Shown here piece after piece: positions 41,262 to 50,135 of a stretch of 64,000 bases of DNA. Made by a program: the position numbers and the translations under genes. The DNA comes from a virus. Where the stretch lies: IMG/VR virus record IMGVR_UViG_3300020395_000573, positions 1-64,000 of that record; one strand, written 5' to 3'. The notes under the pieces were generated by a model that worked only from the letters and a program-made list of their open reading frames with translations, did no database searches and had not been told where the DNA came from. Numbering within the stretch: position 1 is the first letter of the stretch; each line of letters begins with the position of its first letter.

Positions 41262-41581
41262 TGGACAAGCATGATATACCAATCTTAGGAGATTTTTACA
41301 CTAAAGTAGAGGTGGACAAGATGGTTGCTGATGCTCTTGCAGAGGCGAGAGCGATTGATGAAGCATCCATGCGTAAGCACAATCGTGATGCTACTATCAT
41401 TAGTATGATATTAGGATTTACTTGTCTTGCACTGTTTGTTGATGGTCTCCTTAGAATACTTGGTATCATACCACCTTTTGCTGGATTAGATGTAAGTATA
41501 GTAGATCAGATTGTAGAGAAGGTAGAGACTGATGTAATGCCATTAGTACAACAGGGGGCTAAATATATACCACGGATATGA
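41258..41581 (+). CDS. Membrane protein
   Basis: 107 residues (ATG at 41258 or 41261). An acidic N-terminal helix region, one membrane helix (IISMILGFTCLALFVDGLL) and a helical tail. Unknown function. Confidence 0.55.
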   Translation: MMDKHDIPILGDFYTKVEVDKMVADALAEARAIDEASMRKHNRDATIISMILGFTCLALFVDGLLRILGIIPPFAGLDVSIVDQIVEKVETDVMPLVQQGAKYIPRI

Positions 41582-41676
41582 TTGATACTTCTCCTAGTTC
41601 TATTAGAATGTTCGCTATTATAGTGATGGGAGTTGTGTGGTTTTATTTACTCAACCAACACCTAAGAGACCGATGA
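41578..41676 (+). CDS. 32-residue membrane peptide
   Basis: MIDTSPSSIRMFAIIVMGVV then WFYLLNQHLRDR: one membrane helix. ATGA overlaps at both ends. Confidence 0.5.
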   Translation: MIDTSPSSIRMFAIIVMGVVWFYLLNQHLRDR

Positions 41677-42011
41677 ATCCGTTTACCGATATGTTATTTT
41701 CTATTGTTTGGATAGTCCTATTTGTAATTGCCATACGGCAAATGTCAAGGGGATGGACTATCGCTGCAGAGCAACGTGAAAGGGCTAGAAACTATACTAA
41801 CATGAATGTGAGAAACAGGACTGTTACTAAAGTTCAGCATCCAGAGATGGCAGAGGTCAAACCAGGTGATGAGTTATTAGTTGTTGATTTTAAAACAAAG
41901 GATGCAGATCCTTTACACGAATCTTTAAAGAATCGTATTAGTCAGGGTCAAGTCGAAGATCCTTGGCAGGAAGAAGATGATGATGAAGGTGGTCTTGTAG
42001 TAAGGAGATAA
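41673..42011 (+). CDS. Membrane-anchored hypothetical protein
   Basis: 112 residues from ATG 41673, which overlaps the upstream stop as ATGA (a GTG at 41637 is less likely). One N-terminal membrane helix (MLFSIVWIVLFVIAI), then a soluble domain and an acidic end (EEDDDEGG). Confidence 0.6.
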   Translation: MNPFTDMLFSIVWIVLFVIAIRQMSRGWTIAAEQRERARNYTNMNVRNRTVTKVQHPEMAEVKPGDELLVVDFKTKDADPLHESLKNRISQGQVEDPWQEEDDDEGGLVVRR

Positions 42012-42014
42012 ATT

Positions 42015-42086
42015 ATGTGGTATATTATAGGTTGGACAATAGTTACAATGTGGGCACTATCTAAATTAGGTGTATTTAAAAAATGA
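42015..42086 (+). CDS. 23-residue membrane peptide
   Basis: MWYIIGWTIVTMWALSKLGV plus three residues, after a good AAGGAG site. ATGA overlap with the next gene. Confidence 0.5.
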   Translation: MWYIIGWTIVTMWALSKLGVFKK

Positions 42087-42346
42087 TTTTTCTAATCTCA
42101 ATCATGTCATTTGCAAACTTTGTATTCTATCCATTAGTGATAGGGTTCTTTGTTGCATTGATAATAGAACAAATCTTCAGAGCACAGGACAAAGCACCTC
42201 AAGTGCTTAGGTCTATGGCAATAAGAAAGTATTTCTGGAGACAAGCATGGTTATTTAATATCATCTGGTTTGTAGGGTATGCTATACTATTATTTGTTAA
42301 CAGACCAGGTCAACAGGCAATGCCTGATTTAATCTGGCAAGGCTGA
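42083..42346 (+). CDS. Small membrane protein, two helices
   Basis: 87 residues with two hydrophobic segments (FYPLVIGFFVALIIEQ; LFNIIWFVGYAILLFV) separated by a basic loop. Unknown function. Confidence 0.6.
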   Translation: MIFLISIMSFANFVFYPLVIGFFVALIIEQIFRAQDKAPQVLRSMAIRKYFWRQAWLFNIIWFVGYAILLFVNRPGQQAMPDLIWQG

Positions 42347-42375
42347 TATATTATTCGACTTTTAATTCCAAATAA

Positions 42376-42419
42376 GTCGCAAAAAAAACTCGGCAAATTT
42401 TTCACTAAAAAAGGTTTTT
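42376..42419 (+). repeat. A/T-rich leader repeat, copy 2
   Basis: GTCGCAAAAAAAACTCGGCA then AATTTTTCAC, AAGG and TTTTT right before the ATG at 42420; compare 37895. Confidence 0.6.
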
Positions 42420-42623
42420 ATGGACAAACAGTCAATTACATTCAAAATCCGACAAGACGGTATAGTCGAAGAACGAGTAGATGGGGTAAAAGGTGATGTT
42501 TGCGAAAATCTCACTAAAGACCTTGAAGCGAAACTTGGCGATTTAACCCGCAGAATCCATACGTCCGAATATTATCAAAAAAAGGAAAATGTCACACTTC
42601 AGCACGATCAAAACCAAACTTAA
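42420..42623 (+). CDS. DUF2997-like protein
   Basis: 67 residues; ITFKIRQDGIVEERVDGVKG and CENLT match the small cyanobacterial DUF2997 family, which in cyanobacteria sits beside DUF1257 genes, as here. Function unknown. Confidence 0.75.
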   Translation: MDKQSITFKIRQDGIVEERVDGVKGDVCENLTKDLEAKLGDLTRRIHTSEYYQKKENVTLQHDQNQT

Positions 42624-42975
42624 AGACCGTAAATCGCTATTACAGGCACTTATGCTAATTGGGCATCCTGTGTTCGTTGATGAGAAATTAAAAAATCCTA
42701 CAGATCACGAACATGAAGAAGTTCATGTTGAAATCGCTGTAGGAAAGGATATTGGGTTTCGTTGGAATGAGATTACGCAAAGTTACGAACTCGTAACAGA
42801 TCTTCAAACTTGGAATCAACCTGTTCCTGTAGAAAGGTTCTTGCAGCAAGTATCACAAGAATATGCAATTCAAGCAATAACTGCTGCTGCAAAGGATGAA
42901 GGGTTTGAGATAGAAAGTCAAGAACTCAATAATAGCGACCAATCAGTCGAACTGGTCGTTACCAGATGGACATAA
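42589..42975 (+). CDS. DUF1257 (Ycf35-like) protein
   Basis: 128 residues. MSHFSTIKTKLKDRKSLLQA is the hallmark start of the DUF1257/Ycf35 family of cyanobacteria and plastids; function unknown. Overlaps the DUF2997 gene by 35 bp; the pair was probably acquired together from a cyanobacterium. Confidence 0.85.
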   Translation: MSHFSTIKTKLKDRKSLLQALMLIGHPVFVDEKLKNPTDHEHEEVHVEIAVGKDIGFRWNEITQSYELVTDLQTWNQPVPVERFLQQVSQEYAIQAITAAAKDEGFEIESQELNNSDQSVELVVTRWT

Positions 42976-43001
42976 AGAAAACCTTAAATGTCTAAGTAGC
43001 A

Positions 43002-43187
43002 ATGTACAATGAAATTAAATCATGGTACGAACTCGAACTCCAAAATGAAAAATACGAATCCATGCTAACAGTATATCAGGATCATATTGAGGAATTAGAG
43101 AAAGAAAATAAGGAATTGCTAGAGCAAGTTGCCTTTTTAGAGGAACAGCTCGACTATCAATCTCACGGTCTTCCTCAAGACGACTAA
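43002..43187 (+). CDS. Coiled-coil hypothetical protein
   Basis: 61 residues, almost entirely one coiled coil (HIEELEKENKELLEQVAFLE). Its stop codon overlaps the end of the opposite-strand gp53 gene by 4 bp. Confidence 0.55.
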   Translation: MYNEIKSWYELELQNEKYESMLTVYQDHIEELEKENKELLEQVAFLEEQLDYQSHGLPQDD

Positions 43188-43963
43188 ACGTTTACAGTTT
43201 GACTGGTTGTAACAGTAGCAACTCCTGCGGTATTAAGTGTTGCACTTGGACCGTAGTCATATGATGTGACTGTACCTATTTGATCATCTCTACTAATACT
43301 TCCAGTTACATATCCAGTAACATCCAAGAATCTCTGCGCCACATTTAGGGGCGTTTTTTTATTGCCATATTCATCAAGTTCTGAATGAGGTTCGTAAGCA
43401 ACTAAGTTTTCAAATTCATCTGTAATTATTTGGAACATCTTTGATCCTGGAATCTTGATTCCTCTTTTCATTTCATTTAGATAGTATTCATGTTCATAGT
43501 TAGTGATTGGATCTCTTGATTCTGCTGCTGTTTTAGTTATACCATCTGGTAGTACAGTTCTCCATGAATCATTAACTTGAATACCTTCTCTAATGAAAAC
43601 TAAATCGTTCCACAAAACCTCTTTAGTTTCATAATGATGTATAAAGTCTGGGTTTTGGTATTTACTTTCACAGTATTCTATTAAGTCTGAATGCTTTTTA
43701 GGCCATTCTTCATAGAAATCGGTGATATTATTACATAATAGAATAACCCAGTCATATTGAACATCTCCATATAGTCTATATGATAAAGATGCTGGAGTTT
43801 CATCATCTTGAAGTTGATATGTCTCAAAGCTAGCAATATGCTTTTCGAGATCTTCTCTTACTTTAACTCTTCTAAAGATATTTTTAACAAGGCGGTATTT
43901 AAAGGATTCGTCATCTTTGACTCCTTCACCTATATAAACATCTGGTAAGTATTGAAAAAACAT
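43184..43963 (-). CDS. 53: Baseplate wedge protein gp53
   Basis: 259 residues on the minus strand. FQYLPDVYIGEGVKDDESFK and SLSYRLYGDVQYDWVILLCNNI match gp53, whose LysM-like N-terminal region helps tie the six baseplate wedges together. Lies 1 nt after gp48 in the same operon. Confidence 0.85.
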   Translation of the reverse strand: MFFQYLPDVYIGEGVKDDESFKYRLVKNIFRRVKVREDLEKHIASFETYQLQDDETPASLSYRLYGDVQYDWVILLCNNITDFYEEWPKKHSDLIEYCESKYQNPDFIHHYETKEVLWNDLVFIREGIQVNDSWRTVLPDGITKTAAESRDPITNYEHEYYLNEMKRGIKIPGSKMFQIITDEFENLVAYEPHSELDEYGNKKTPLNVAQRFLDVTGYVTGSISRDDQIGTVTSYDYGPSATLNTAGVATVTTSQTVNV

Positions 43964-43964
43964 T

Positions 43965-45125
43965 TTAGAATCCTATCTCTACGTCTTGTCTGCTGACTAG
44001 TCTTGTTTCGATGAATGAAAGACTTAAGTTTATTGCTGGTACTTGAATCATACTACCATCAAATGTTTTAAATGATGTATATTGCCCATCTGGAGTATAA
44101 TTTACACCAACTCCATTACAGAATGATGAGTGTATTTTGAAGTGCATAGTTTGATATCCAGTATTGTCTTGGAAATTACCATTCATAGGGTTAAACCAGT
44201 TACTTGGACTAGCAGTTGGATTAACTCTAACGAATCTGAGGTCAAAATGGTCTGGTATATTGAAGAATCTTTGTGCCACTCCTGCTCTGAATATTGCATC
44301 GTTTGCTTTATCTGTAACTTGTCCTGAAGTACTTTTTACATCTTTCTTACTGTCACCAGATCCTGTTGTTAAAGAACCTTTATGTTTACCTTTGTTTTCG
44401 GTTGCGTCCCATAAGGCACCCATTGAACTTTTATCTCCTTTTTGAATTTCTGGAGTAGCACCTTCTTTAATCCATTGAATAATTGATTTAATCTCTCTTG
44501 CTTCTTGCTGACTTCTTGCCAGCATTTTGAAGTTAAAACTATGGGTTCTAAATGCCATACTTTTAAATATCTGCTCACTAAAGGGGTTAAATACCCTTCC
44601 TGCTGCCATTTGTTCAATAGTATTAGCGTCAACTGTACCTTGAAGACCAAGTGCGTTACCCATTGATTGAAATACACCTGCTGCTAAAGCATCTGTAAAT
44701 TCTGGTAAACTGGCACCTGCAGCATCACTTAATGCTTGAGAAATACCTGAAAAACCATCCTCTGATCTACCAATCATGTCAGTGACTGCCATACCAGCAA
44801 CACCTAAATTCTGTTGAGAATAAGATGCTTGGTATGCTGTTGATAACTGTGGTGGCATAGCAAGGTATACACATCCAGGTTTACGTTCTTTTTCAACTTG
44901 ACCTTGAAGTGGTGCATTTGTAGAATCAACACCAACAGAATGGTGTGTTGTGTGTTTGGTCTTAGAATATCTTACTCTTGACCGTTTTAATACAAGATAG
45001 TCTATAGCTTCAGTAGGTGCCTCAGCATTAATATTACTACTTGTTGCATCTCTGTTGTCCCAATCACCATTAGTCATCGTGACGGGCGGTTTTAAGGGAT
45101 ACTTGTAAATAGGGTTACCTGACAC
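43965..45125 (-). CDS. 48: Baseplate tail-tube cap protein gp48
   Basis: 386 residues on the minus strand, first gene of a two-gene late unit. The C-terminal half (FKMLARSQQEAREIKSIIQW; FFNIPDHFDLRF) fits gp48, which caps the baseplate hub and starts the tail tube. Served by a minus-strand late box overlapping the gp4 start. Confidence 0.75.
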   Translation of the reverse strand: MSGNPIYKYPLKPPVTMTNGDWDNRDATSSNINAEAPTEAIDYLVLKRSRVRYSKTKHTTHHSVGVDSTNAPLQGQVEKERKPGCVYLAMPPQLSTAYQASYSQQNLGVAGMAVTDMIGRSEDGFSGISQALSDAAGASLPEFTDALAAGVFQSMGNALGLQGTVDANTIEQMAAGRVFNPFSEQIFKSMAFRTHSFNFKMLARSQQEAREIKSIIQWIKEGATPEIQKGDKSSMGALWDATENKGKHKGSLTTGSGDSKKDVKSTSGQVTDKANDAIFRAGVAQRFFNIPDHFDLRFVRVNPTASPSNWFNPMNGNFQDNTGYQTMHFKIHSSFCNGVGVNYTPDGQYTSFKTFDGSMIQVPAINLSLSFIETRLVSRQDVEIGF

Positions 45126-45131
45126 TTTTTA

Positions 45132-45163
45132 ACTAAATACTATGTGACCTATACTTATTTATG
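45132..45163. promoter_or_regulatory. Overlapping divergent late promoters
   Basis: Plus-strand ACTAAATA (45132-45139) serves gp4; minus-strand CATAAATA (complement of 45156-45163) serves gp48. The two face each other in a 35-bp gap, so the transcripts overlap at their 5-prime ends. Confidence 0.55.
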
Positions 45164-45592
45164 CGAAAAAAAAGATATTTACAAGGTAAGTATCGCCTTA
45201 GATTACCCTCTAAGTACAAAGGGGATTCCCGCAATGTAGTTTTTAGGTCGTCTTGGGAGTATAAATTTATGCAGTGGTGTGATTCTCGCTCAGTAGTAGA
45301 GGAATGGGGTAGTGAAGAGATTGCTATTCCTTATATCAGTCCTGTTGATGGTAAACGACATAGATATTACCCTGATTTTTATGTAAAGGTGAGAGGTAAG
45401 AAATATATCGTTGAAGTTAAACCTTTTAGGCAAACTAAAGAACCCAAAACTCAAAAAAGAATGACTAAATCATATATTAATGAAGTTTTCACTTGGGGTG
45501 TTAATCAAGCAAAGTGGAAAGCAGCAACTGAGTTTTGTAAAGATTATGGAATGGAATTTATGTTAATTACAGAAAAAGAACTTAGGATCTAA
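45161..45592 (+). CDS. 4: Head completion protein gp4
   Basis: 143 residues. KYKGDSRNVVFRSSWEYKFM, WGSEEIAIPYISPVDGKRHR and EVFTWGVNQAKWKAA align well with T4 gp4 (NITYRSNWE..., WGSETAVIPYF..., EIYTWSVNTDKWKAA). D-F and VEVKP suggest a nuclease-like fold. It finishes filled heads before tail joining. Confidence 0.9.
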   Translation: MRKKRYLQGKYRLRLPSKYKGDSRNVVFRSSWEYKFMQWCDSRSVVEEWGSEEIAIPYISPVDGKRHRYYPDFYVKVRGKKYIVEVKPFRQTKEPKTQKRMTKSYINEVFTWGVNQAKWKAATEFCKDYGMEFMLITEKELRI

Positions 45593-46437
45593 TGGCACAA
45601 GCACCTCATTGGCAATATGCACGATATAACTCCTTACAGGAGTTTCAGGCTTTCATGCGGGGTGAAGATAATACTCCGAGTTATACTAACTTATTTTCTC
45701 TTAGGTTTGCTTCACCTCCTATCTTCTCTAGAGGGATGGGACCACATCAAGGTGCTGATTTACAGGCAGAGACTGGTGACTTAGAAAAACTTTTGGATTT
45801 CTATGCAGCGAGTGTAAGTCTTCCAAGTAAGCAAGTTACTTCTGGTCAGGCTATTAATGTGGGATCTCCTGTTAAATATGCTACAGGATCTGCATTTAGT
45901 CAGTTCCAAGTTAACTTCGTAATGCCAGAATCACAACTAACAAGGTTGTTCTTTGAACGATGGGTTAGTAAAATAGCTAATGATGCTAATCAATATACAG
46001 AATTTTATAATAATTATGTTTCACCTCATATAAGAATTTACAAGTATGAAAGAGGTGGTGGTGAGAAGGTTGGTGCATGGGGAGTTGGTTCAGGACATCA
46101 GGATGATATTGATAAGAAATTTTTTAATGATTTTGGAAGGATGAATAAGGTTACTGCCATGTGGGAGTTGAGAAATTGTTATCCATATAATATTGGTAGT
46201 GCTCAGTTAAATAACTCTTCTTCATCTCTAATGACTATTGGTGTATCATTCTATTATGAACGATATAGATTCTATCCTGAAGTTAGATTTGAGGAGCCCG
46301 ATGTTAGACAATGGGTTGAAATTCCCAATAGTAGTTACTGGGATGGAGCTGGTACGGCAAGTATTAATAACTTTATTGATAATTACGGAACAGTATATGT
46401 TGGTGACTTCTTTACAAATTCCTCTAATATGGCTTGA
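45592..46437 (+). CDS. 54: Baseplate tail-tube initiator gp54-like protein
   Basis: 281 residues. Beta-rich tail-tube-like sequence (LFSLRFASPPIFSRG; FYAASVSLPSKQV; FQVNFVMPESQLTRLFFERW) between gp4 and gp26. In T4, gp54 sits on the hub and starts tube polymerisation with gp48. Assignment rests on fold-like pattern and context. Confidence 0.6.
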   Translation: MAQAPHWQYARYNSLQEFQAFMRGEDNTPSYTNLFSLRFASPPIFSRGMGPHQGADLQAETGDLEKLLDFYAASVSLPSKQVTSGQAINVGSPVKYATGSAFSQFQVNFVMPESQLTRLFFERWVSKIANDANQYTEFYNNYVSPHIRIYKYERGGGEKVGAWGVGSGHQDDIDKKFFNDFGRMNKVTAMWELRNCYPYNIGSAQLNNSSSSLMTIGVSFYYERYRFYPEVRFEEPDVRQWVEIPNSSYWDGAGTASINNFIDNYGTVYVGDFFTNSSNMA

Positions 46438-46443
46438 TAAATA
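46436..46443 (+). promoter_or_regulatory. T4-type late promoter
   Basis: GATAAATA, 22 nt before gp26. Confidence 0.55.
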
Positions 46444-46464
46444 ATTATACTGAATTGAATACCT

Positions 46465-47181
46465 ATGGCATTACCTAAATTAAACGTACCGAAGTACAAA
46501 ATGAAACTACCGTCTACTGGACAGGTAGTAAATTATAGACCTTTTCTTGTAAAAGAAGAAAAGTTGCTTCTTTTAGCAACCGAAACTGGTGAACAGTCAG
46601 ATTTGGTTACTGCTATTAAAGATATTATTACAAATTGCACTGATTTAACAACAGTGGATGATTTGGCAACTTTTGATATTGAATATTTGTTTCTTCAAAT
46701 TCGTGGAAAATCTGTTGGAGAGAGTGTTGAACTCAGTCTAACTTGTCCCGATGATAATGAGACTCAAGTTCCTGTTAAGATACCTTTGGCTGATATTAAA
46801 ATTCAAAAGAATAAAAAGCATAAGACAGAGGTTAGATTATCTGATGAGATTGTCATGGAGATGCAATATCCCAGTATGGCAACTTTCGTTGAAATGAATT
46901 TCATTGGAGATGATGATTCCTTTGGTGCTGATCAAGTATTTGAAATGGCAGCAGATTGTGTAAAAACTATCACTGATCCAGAACAGGTATATGATTGTAC
47001 TGATATGCCTAAGTCTGAAATTATTGAATTCTTTGAAAACTTAAGTAGTAAGCAGTTTATGGCTGTTCAAGATTTCTTTGAAACTATGCCTAAACTATCA
47101 CATACTGTTAAGGTTAAGAACCCTAAAACAGGTGTTGAAAGTGATGTAACATTGGAGGGACTAGCGAGTTTTTTCGCATAG
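46465..47181 (+). CDS. 26: Baseplate hub protein gp26 (T4 baseplate family)
   Basis: 238 residues. KMKLPSTGQVVNYRPFLVKE and the EKLLLLATE segment are the signature of the T4 gp26 baseplate family. Its last codons carry a T-TTT-TTC slip site, letting some ribosomes shift to -1 and continue into the gp51-like frame. This recalls tail assembly chaperone pairs. Confidence 0.85.
   Translation: MALPKLNVPKYKMKLPSTGQVVNYRPFLVKEEKLLLLATETGEQSDLVTAIKDIITNCTDLTTVDDLATFDIEYLFLQIRGKSVGESVELSLTCPDDNETQVPVKIPLADIKIQKNKKHKTEVRLSDEIVMEMQYPSMATFVEMNFIGDDDSFGADQVFEMAADCVKTITDPEQVYDCTDMPKSEIIEFFENLSSKQFMAVQDFFETMPKLSHTVKVKNPKTGVESDVTLEGLASFFA
47169..47175 (+). promoter_or_regulatory. Candidate -1 ribosomal frameshift site
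   Basis: Heptamer T-TTT-TTC in the gp26 frame, two codons before its stop. After a -1 slip the frame stays open for 65 more codons to 47372. Confidence 0.65.
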
Positions 47182-47372
47182 CTCTACTTCATACCAATTT
47201 ACAAGCTTATTATGAAGGTAATTTCGCTTTAATGCATCATCATAAGTGGCACTTAGATTATGTCGATAATATGATTCCTTTTGAAAAGGAGATATACGTG
47301 AATTTGTTGATGCAATTCCTCAAAGAGGAAGAGCGAAGAGCAAAAGAGCAACAAGCACGACAAAATGGCTAA
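47175..47372 (+). CDS. 51: gp51-like extension or separate protein in the -1 frame
   Basis: 65 codons open in the -1 frame after the slip site (RIALLHTNLQAYYEGNFALM onward), with an internal ATG at 47232 giving 46 residues (MHHHKWHLDYVDNMIPFEKE). Position between gp26 and the long tail gene equals that of T4 gp51, a hub assembly factor. The ATG lacks a good ribosome site, so synthesis by frameshift is favoured. Overlaps the next ATG. Confidence 0.65.
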   Translation, partial: RIALLHTNLQAYYEGNFALMHHHKWHLDYVDNMIPFEKEIYVNLLMQFLKEEERRAKEQQARQNG

Positions 47373-50106
47373 GATCGAAGCATACAAGTTTATCAATCCT
47401 GGCATGGCACAAGATAATGCCAGTGATGGATCCCTTGTAGCTAGAAAATTAGTCTTAGGATATAATCGTCTTGGCAAAACCCTGACTGGTATGGGTAATG
47501 TCATTAAAGATATTGAAAATATTGAGATATCACGTCTTAAAGAAGATCAATTTCAAGCAAAACAGGCACGTAAAAGAGCACAATTTGAGAGAGACCAACA
47601 GGCAGAAGAAGATGCAGAGATAAACGACCTTAGTAAAGCCGATAAGGGGAAGGTCAGTAAGTCAAGAATGCGGAAGATGTTGGGTAAGTCTAAGGTTGGA
47701 AATGCATTGAAGAGTGCACTTCCACTTTGGGCACAGGCAATGATGCCCATTTTTGAATTCTTCATAAAATTAGGATCCATTGCAATCATCAAGGAGATGT
47801 TGGAGTGGTGTGCTGATGAAGAGAATCAAAAGAAATTAGAGGTATTTTTACATAAACTTCATTTTGTTACTAAGAAGTTTTATGATTTCTTTAATTGGTT
47901 AGTAGGGAAGAAGATAATTGGTGGTTATGCTAAGTTATTAGGGAAAGAAAGTACCATAGGAGACAGAATCTCAGGATTATGGGATCTGGTCCAAGCAGCA
48001 GCAGTGCTGCAAATGATATTCAATCCATTATCTTCCTTAGCGTTTATATCAGGATCTATTGGTTGGTTCCTTAAGAATGTTACTACTATTCTTAAGAGTA
48101 AACCAAATGCAAAAGGAATTAGTGCAGGTTCTAGTGCTGATAGTAGTAAGTCGAAGACAAGTGCGAATAAGCAAAGGTTAAAGAGTCAGAAATCCTCAAA
48201 GGGTATTAAACCAAGAAATCTTAAACTTAAAGATGGTAAGTTTGGGGCAACAAGAGGTAGAGCTCCAAGTGTTGAAGGTAGTTCAAATCTTAAGATAAAA
48301 ACAAAACGGAAATTCTGGCAAGAAGGTAATAAATGGTTAAAGGATGGTGCGAAGAGACAGTGGGATAAACTTTGGAAGACAACAAAAAACCAGGTAAAGC
48401 TTTTTAAAGCAAAACCTAAAGCAAATTTAACTAATCTTTTCAAGTCTACCTTAACTAAAGGAAAGAACGTTCTTAAAAATCCATTGACTTGGAAGAGAGC
48501 AAGTTCTGTTAGTAAGGGTGTTGCAAAAGGTGGTGCTTCATTAGGTATTGGTATTCTCGCTGATATGACTGTTGATGCTGGTGTTAAGTGGGGTTTTGAT
48601 AGACTTGGTGAGAAGATAGTTAGAGATCAGATACAGAAACATGGTGTTGAAGCTGTTATCAATGATCGTAGGAAGAAGGTAGAACTTGAACTAGGTAAAT
48701 CAAAACCTCCGTGGTGGCATTTAGGATTTACTTCTGGTAGTAAGAACTATCGGGATGATAGAAGACTTGAAATGCTTGAGCATGATCTTGAGTATGCTAT
48801 AAAACAGAAGGGTAAGTTAGATAATAAAAAAGTACCTCCTATAATTGAGAAGAAGGAGAAGAAGCACGATAGTAGTAGTGGTAATTGGTTTACAAATCTC
48901 TTTAAACCTAAAGAAGAGAAGAAGAAGGATCCACCTCCTGTTAAGAAGAAATCTAGTGGTAATTGGTTTAGTAACCTCTTTAAAAAGAAGGATACAAAAG
49001 TTGTTGAGAAGAAGAAGGAAACAAAGAAAAAACCTTGGTGGAAACTTTGGGGTAAAGGTGGATTACATAAGTTACCAGGGTTTATCTTTGGTAGAATATG
49101 GAAAGGTGTAAAGAAAGTTGCTAGTGGTGTATTTAATGGTGTTAGTAAGGCAGTTAGTGGTGTTGTTGAAACTGTTGGTAAGGTAGCAAGTAATCCTATA
49201 GTAAACACGGCATTATCATTCATTCCTGGTATGCAAATACCAATGGCTATTATCAATGGTGTTCAGGGAATTGCTAATGGCAACATTATGCAAGCAGTTA
49301 GTGGTATTGCAGGTGGTTTAGGTAACTTTGCTGCTATTGGTTCTACTGCTCAGTCTGTAGTAAACACACCAAATTGGTTAATGAACTTGCGTATGAGTAG
49401 TTTTGGTCAAGGAGTTGCTAATGCTTATACTGGTGTCTCTAACTGGGTTAGTGGTATCTCGTCTGGATTTAATAATTTCATGCAGACGGATATTGGTAAA
49501 TTGGGTAAGAGTGTTTATGGTGGACTGACTGGTCAAGGATGGGGTGGTACTATAAGTCAACTTGGTCATATGACTGGTATGACTAAACCAGGAGGACTCT
49601 TTGGTGAAGGGGGATTCTTTGGTGAAGGTGGTCGTATGGCACAGTTTGGTGATTGGATGCAACAGCATCATCTTGGTGGTCTTGGTAATATGTTCCCTGG
49701 TCTGTCAAACTTTGCAGCAAGTATACCTGGATTTACCAATCTTCCTGGTATAAGTGATATATTCTCAGGTCAATTCTCTCCTACTCAAGCAATAGGTAAA
49801 CTTGCAGATAGACAAGGATTGGGAGGAATATATAAGTCTGCAATGGGATTACTTGGTGGTGGTGATCAATATACTGGATTGAAAGAACTTGCAGGTGAGT
49901 TGGGAGTTAGTCCTGAAACACTTGGAGCAATTGATAAAGGTAAGAGTCTATATGAACGAGCTAAATCTGTTGCTCTATCTGAAGAACCAATAGAAATTAT
50001 GCCAATCATCATGCCAATATTACAGGATCAAATTGTTATTGCTCCTGAAGTTAAGGAAAAGGCAGTTATAGTATATGATGCTGCTCAACGTCTGATGAAT
50101 CGATAA
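47365..50106 (+). CDS. Large tail/baseplate protein, tape-measure-like (paralogue A)
   Basis: 913 residues. Starts with KIEAYKFINPG and LGKTLTGMGNVIKDIE, shared with the next large protein. A hydrophobic stretch (IFEFFIKLGSIAIIKEMLEW), Lys-rich linkers and a direct repeat SSGNWFxNLFK follow; the C-terminal 350 residues are Gly-rich with many amphipathic helices. Size, position between gp51 and gp27, and membrane-active segments suggest a tail-lumen or hub protein (T4 gp29/gp28 position). Precise role unknown. Confidence 0.6.
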   Translation: MAKIEAYKFINPGMAQDNASDGSLVARKLVLGYNRLGKTLTGMGNVIKDIENIEISRLKEDQFQAKQARKRAQFERDQQAEEDAEINDLSKADKGKVSKSRMRKMLGKSKVGNALKSALPLWAQAMMPIFEFFIKLGSIAIIKEMLEWCADEENQKKLEVFLHKLHFVTKKFYDFFNWLVGKKIIGGYAKLLGKESTIGDRISGLWDLVQAAAVLQMIFNPLSSLAFISGSIGWFLKNVTTILKSKPNAKGISAGSSADSSKSKTSANKQRLKSQKSSKGIKPRNLKLKDGKFGATRGRAPSVEGSSNLKIKTKRKFWQEGNKWLKDGAKRQWDKLWKTTKNQVKLFKAKPKANLTNLFKSTLTKGKNVLKNPLTWKRASSVSKGVAKGGASLGIGILADMTVDAGVKWGFDRLGEKIVRDQIQKHGVEAVINDRRKKVELELGKSKPPWWHLGFTSGSKNYRDDRRLEMLEHDLEYAIKQKGKLDNKKVPPIIEKKEKKHDSSSGNWFTNLFKPKEEKKKDPPPVKKKSSGNWFSNLFKKKDTKVVEKKKETKKKPWWKLWGKGGLHKLPGFIFGRIWKGVKKVASGVFNGVSKAVSGVVETVGKVASNPIVNTALSFIPGMQIPMAIINGVQGIANGNIMQAVSGIAGGLGNFAAIGSTAQSVVNTPNWLMNLRMSSFGQGVANAYTGVSNWVSGISSGFNNFMQTDIGKLGKSVYGGLTGQGWGGTISQLGHMTGMTKPGGLFGEGGFFGEGGRMAQFGDWMQQHHLGGLGNMFPGLSNFAASIPGFTNLPGISDIFSGQFSPTQAIGKLADRQGLGGIYKSAMGLLGGGDQYTGLKELAGELGVSPETLGAIDKGKSLYERAKSVALSEEPIEIMPIIMPILQDQIVIAPEVKEKAVIVYDAAQRLMNR
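48874..48984 (+). repeat. Direct repeat within the tail gene
   Basis: Two copies of a 33-nt unit coding for SSGNWFTNLFK (48874-48906) and SSGNWFSNLFK (48952-48984), each followed by Lys/Glu-rich spacers. Confidence 0.75.
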
Positions 50107-50112
50107 TAAATA
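50105..50112 (+). promoter_or_regulatory. Late-type promoter
   Basis: AATAAATA, 24 nt before the gene at 50136. Confidence 0.5.
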
Positions 50113-50135
50113 ACCTTGTGGAGCTGTAATCATTA

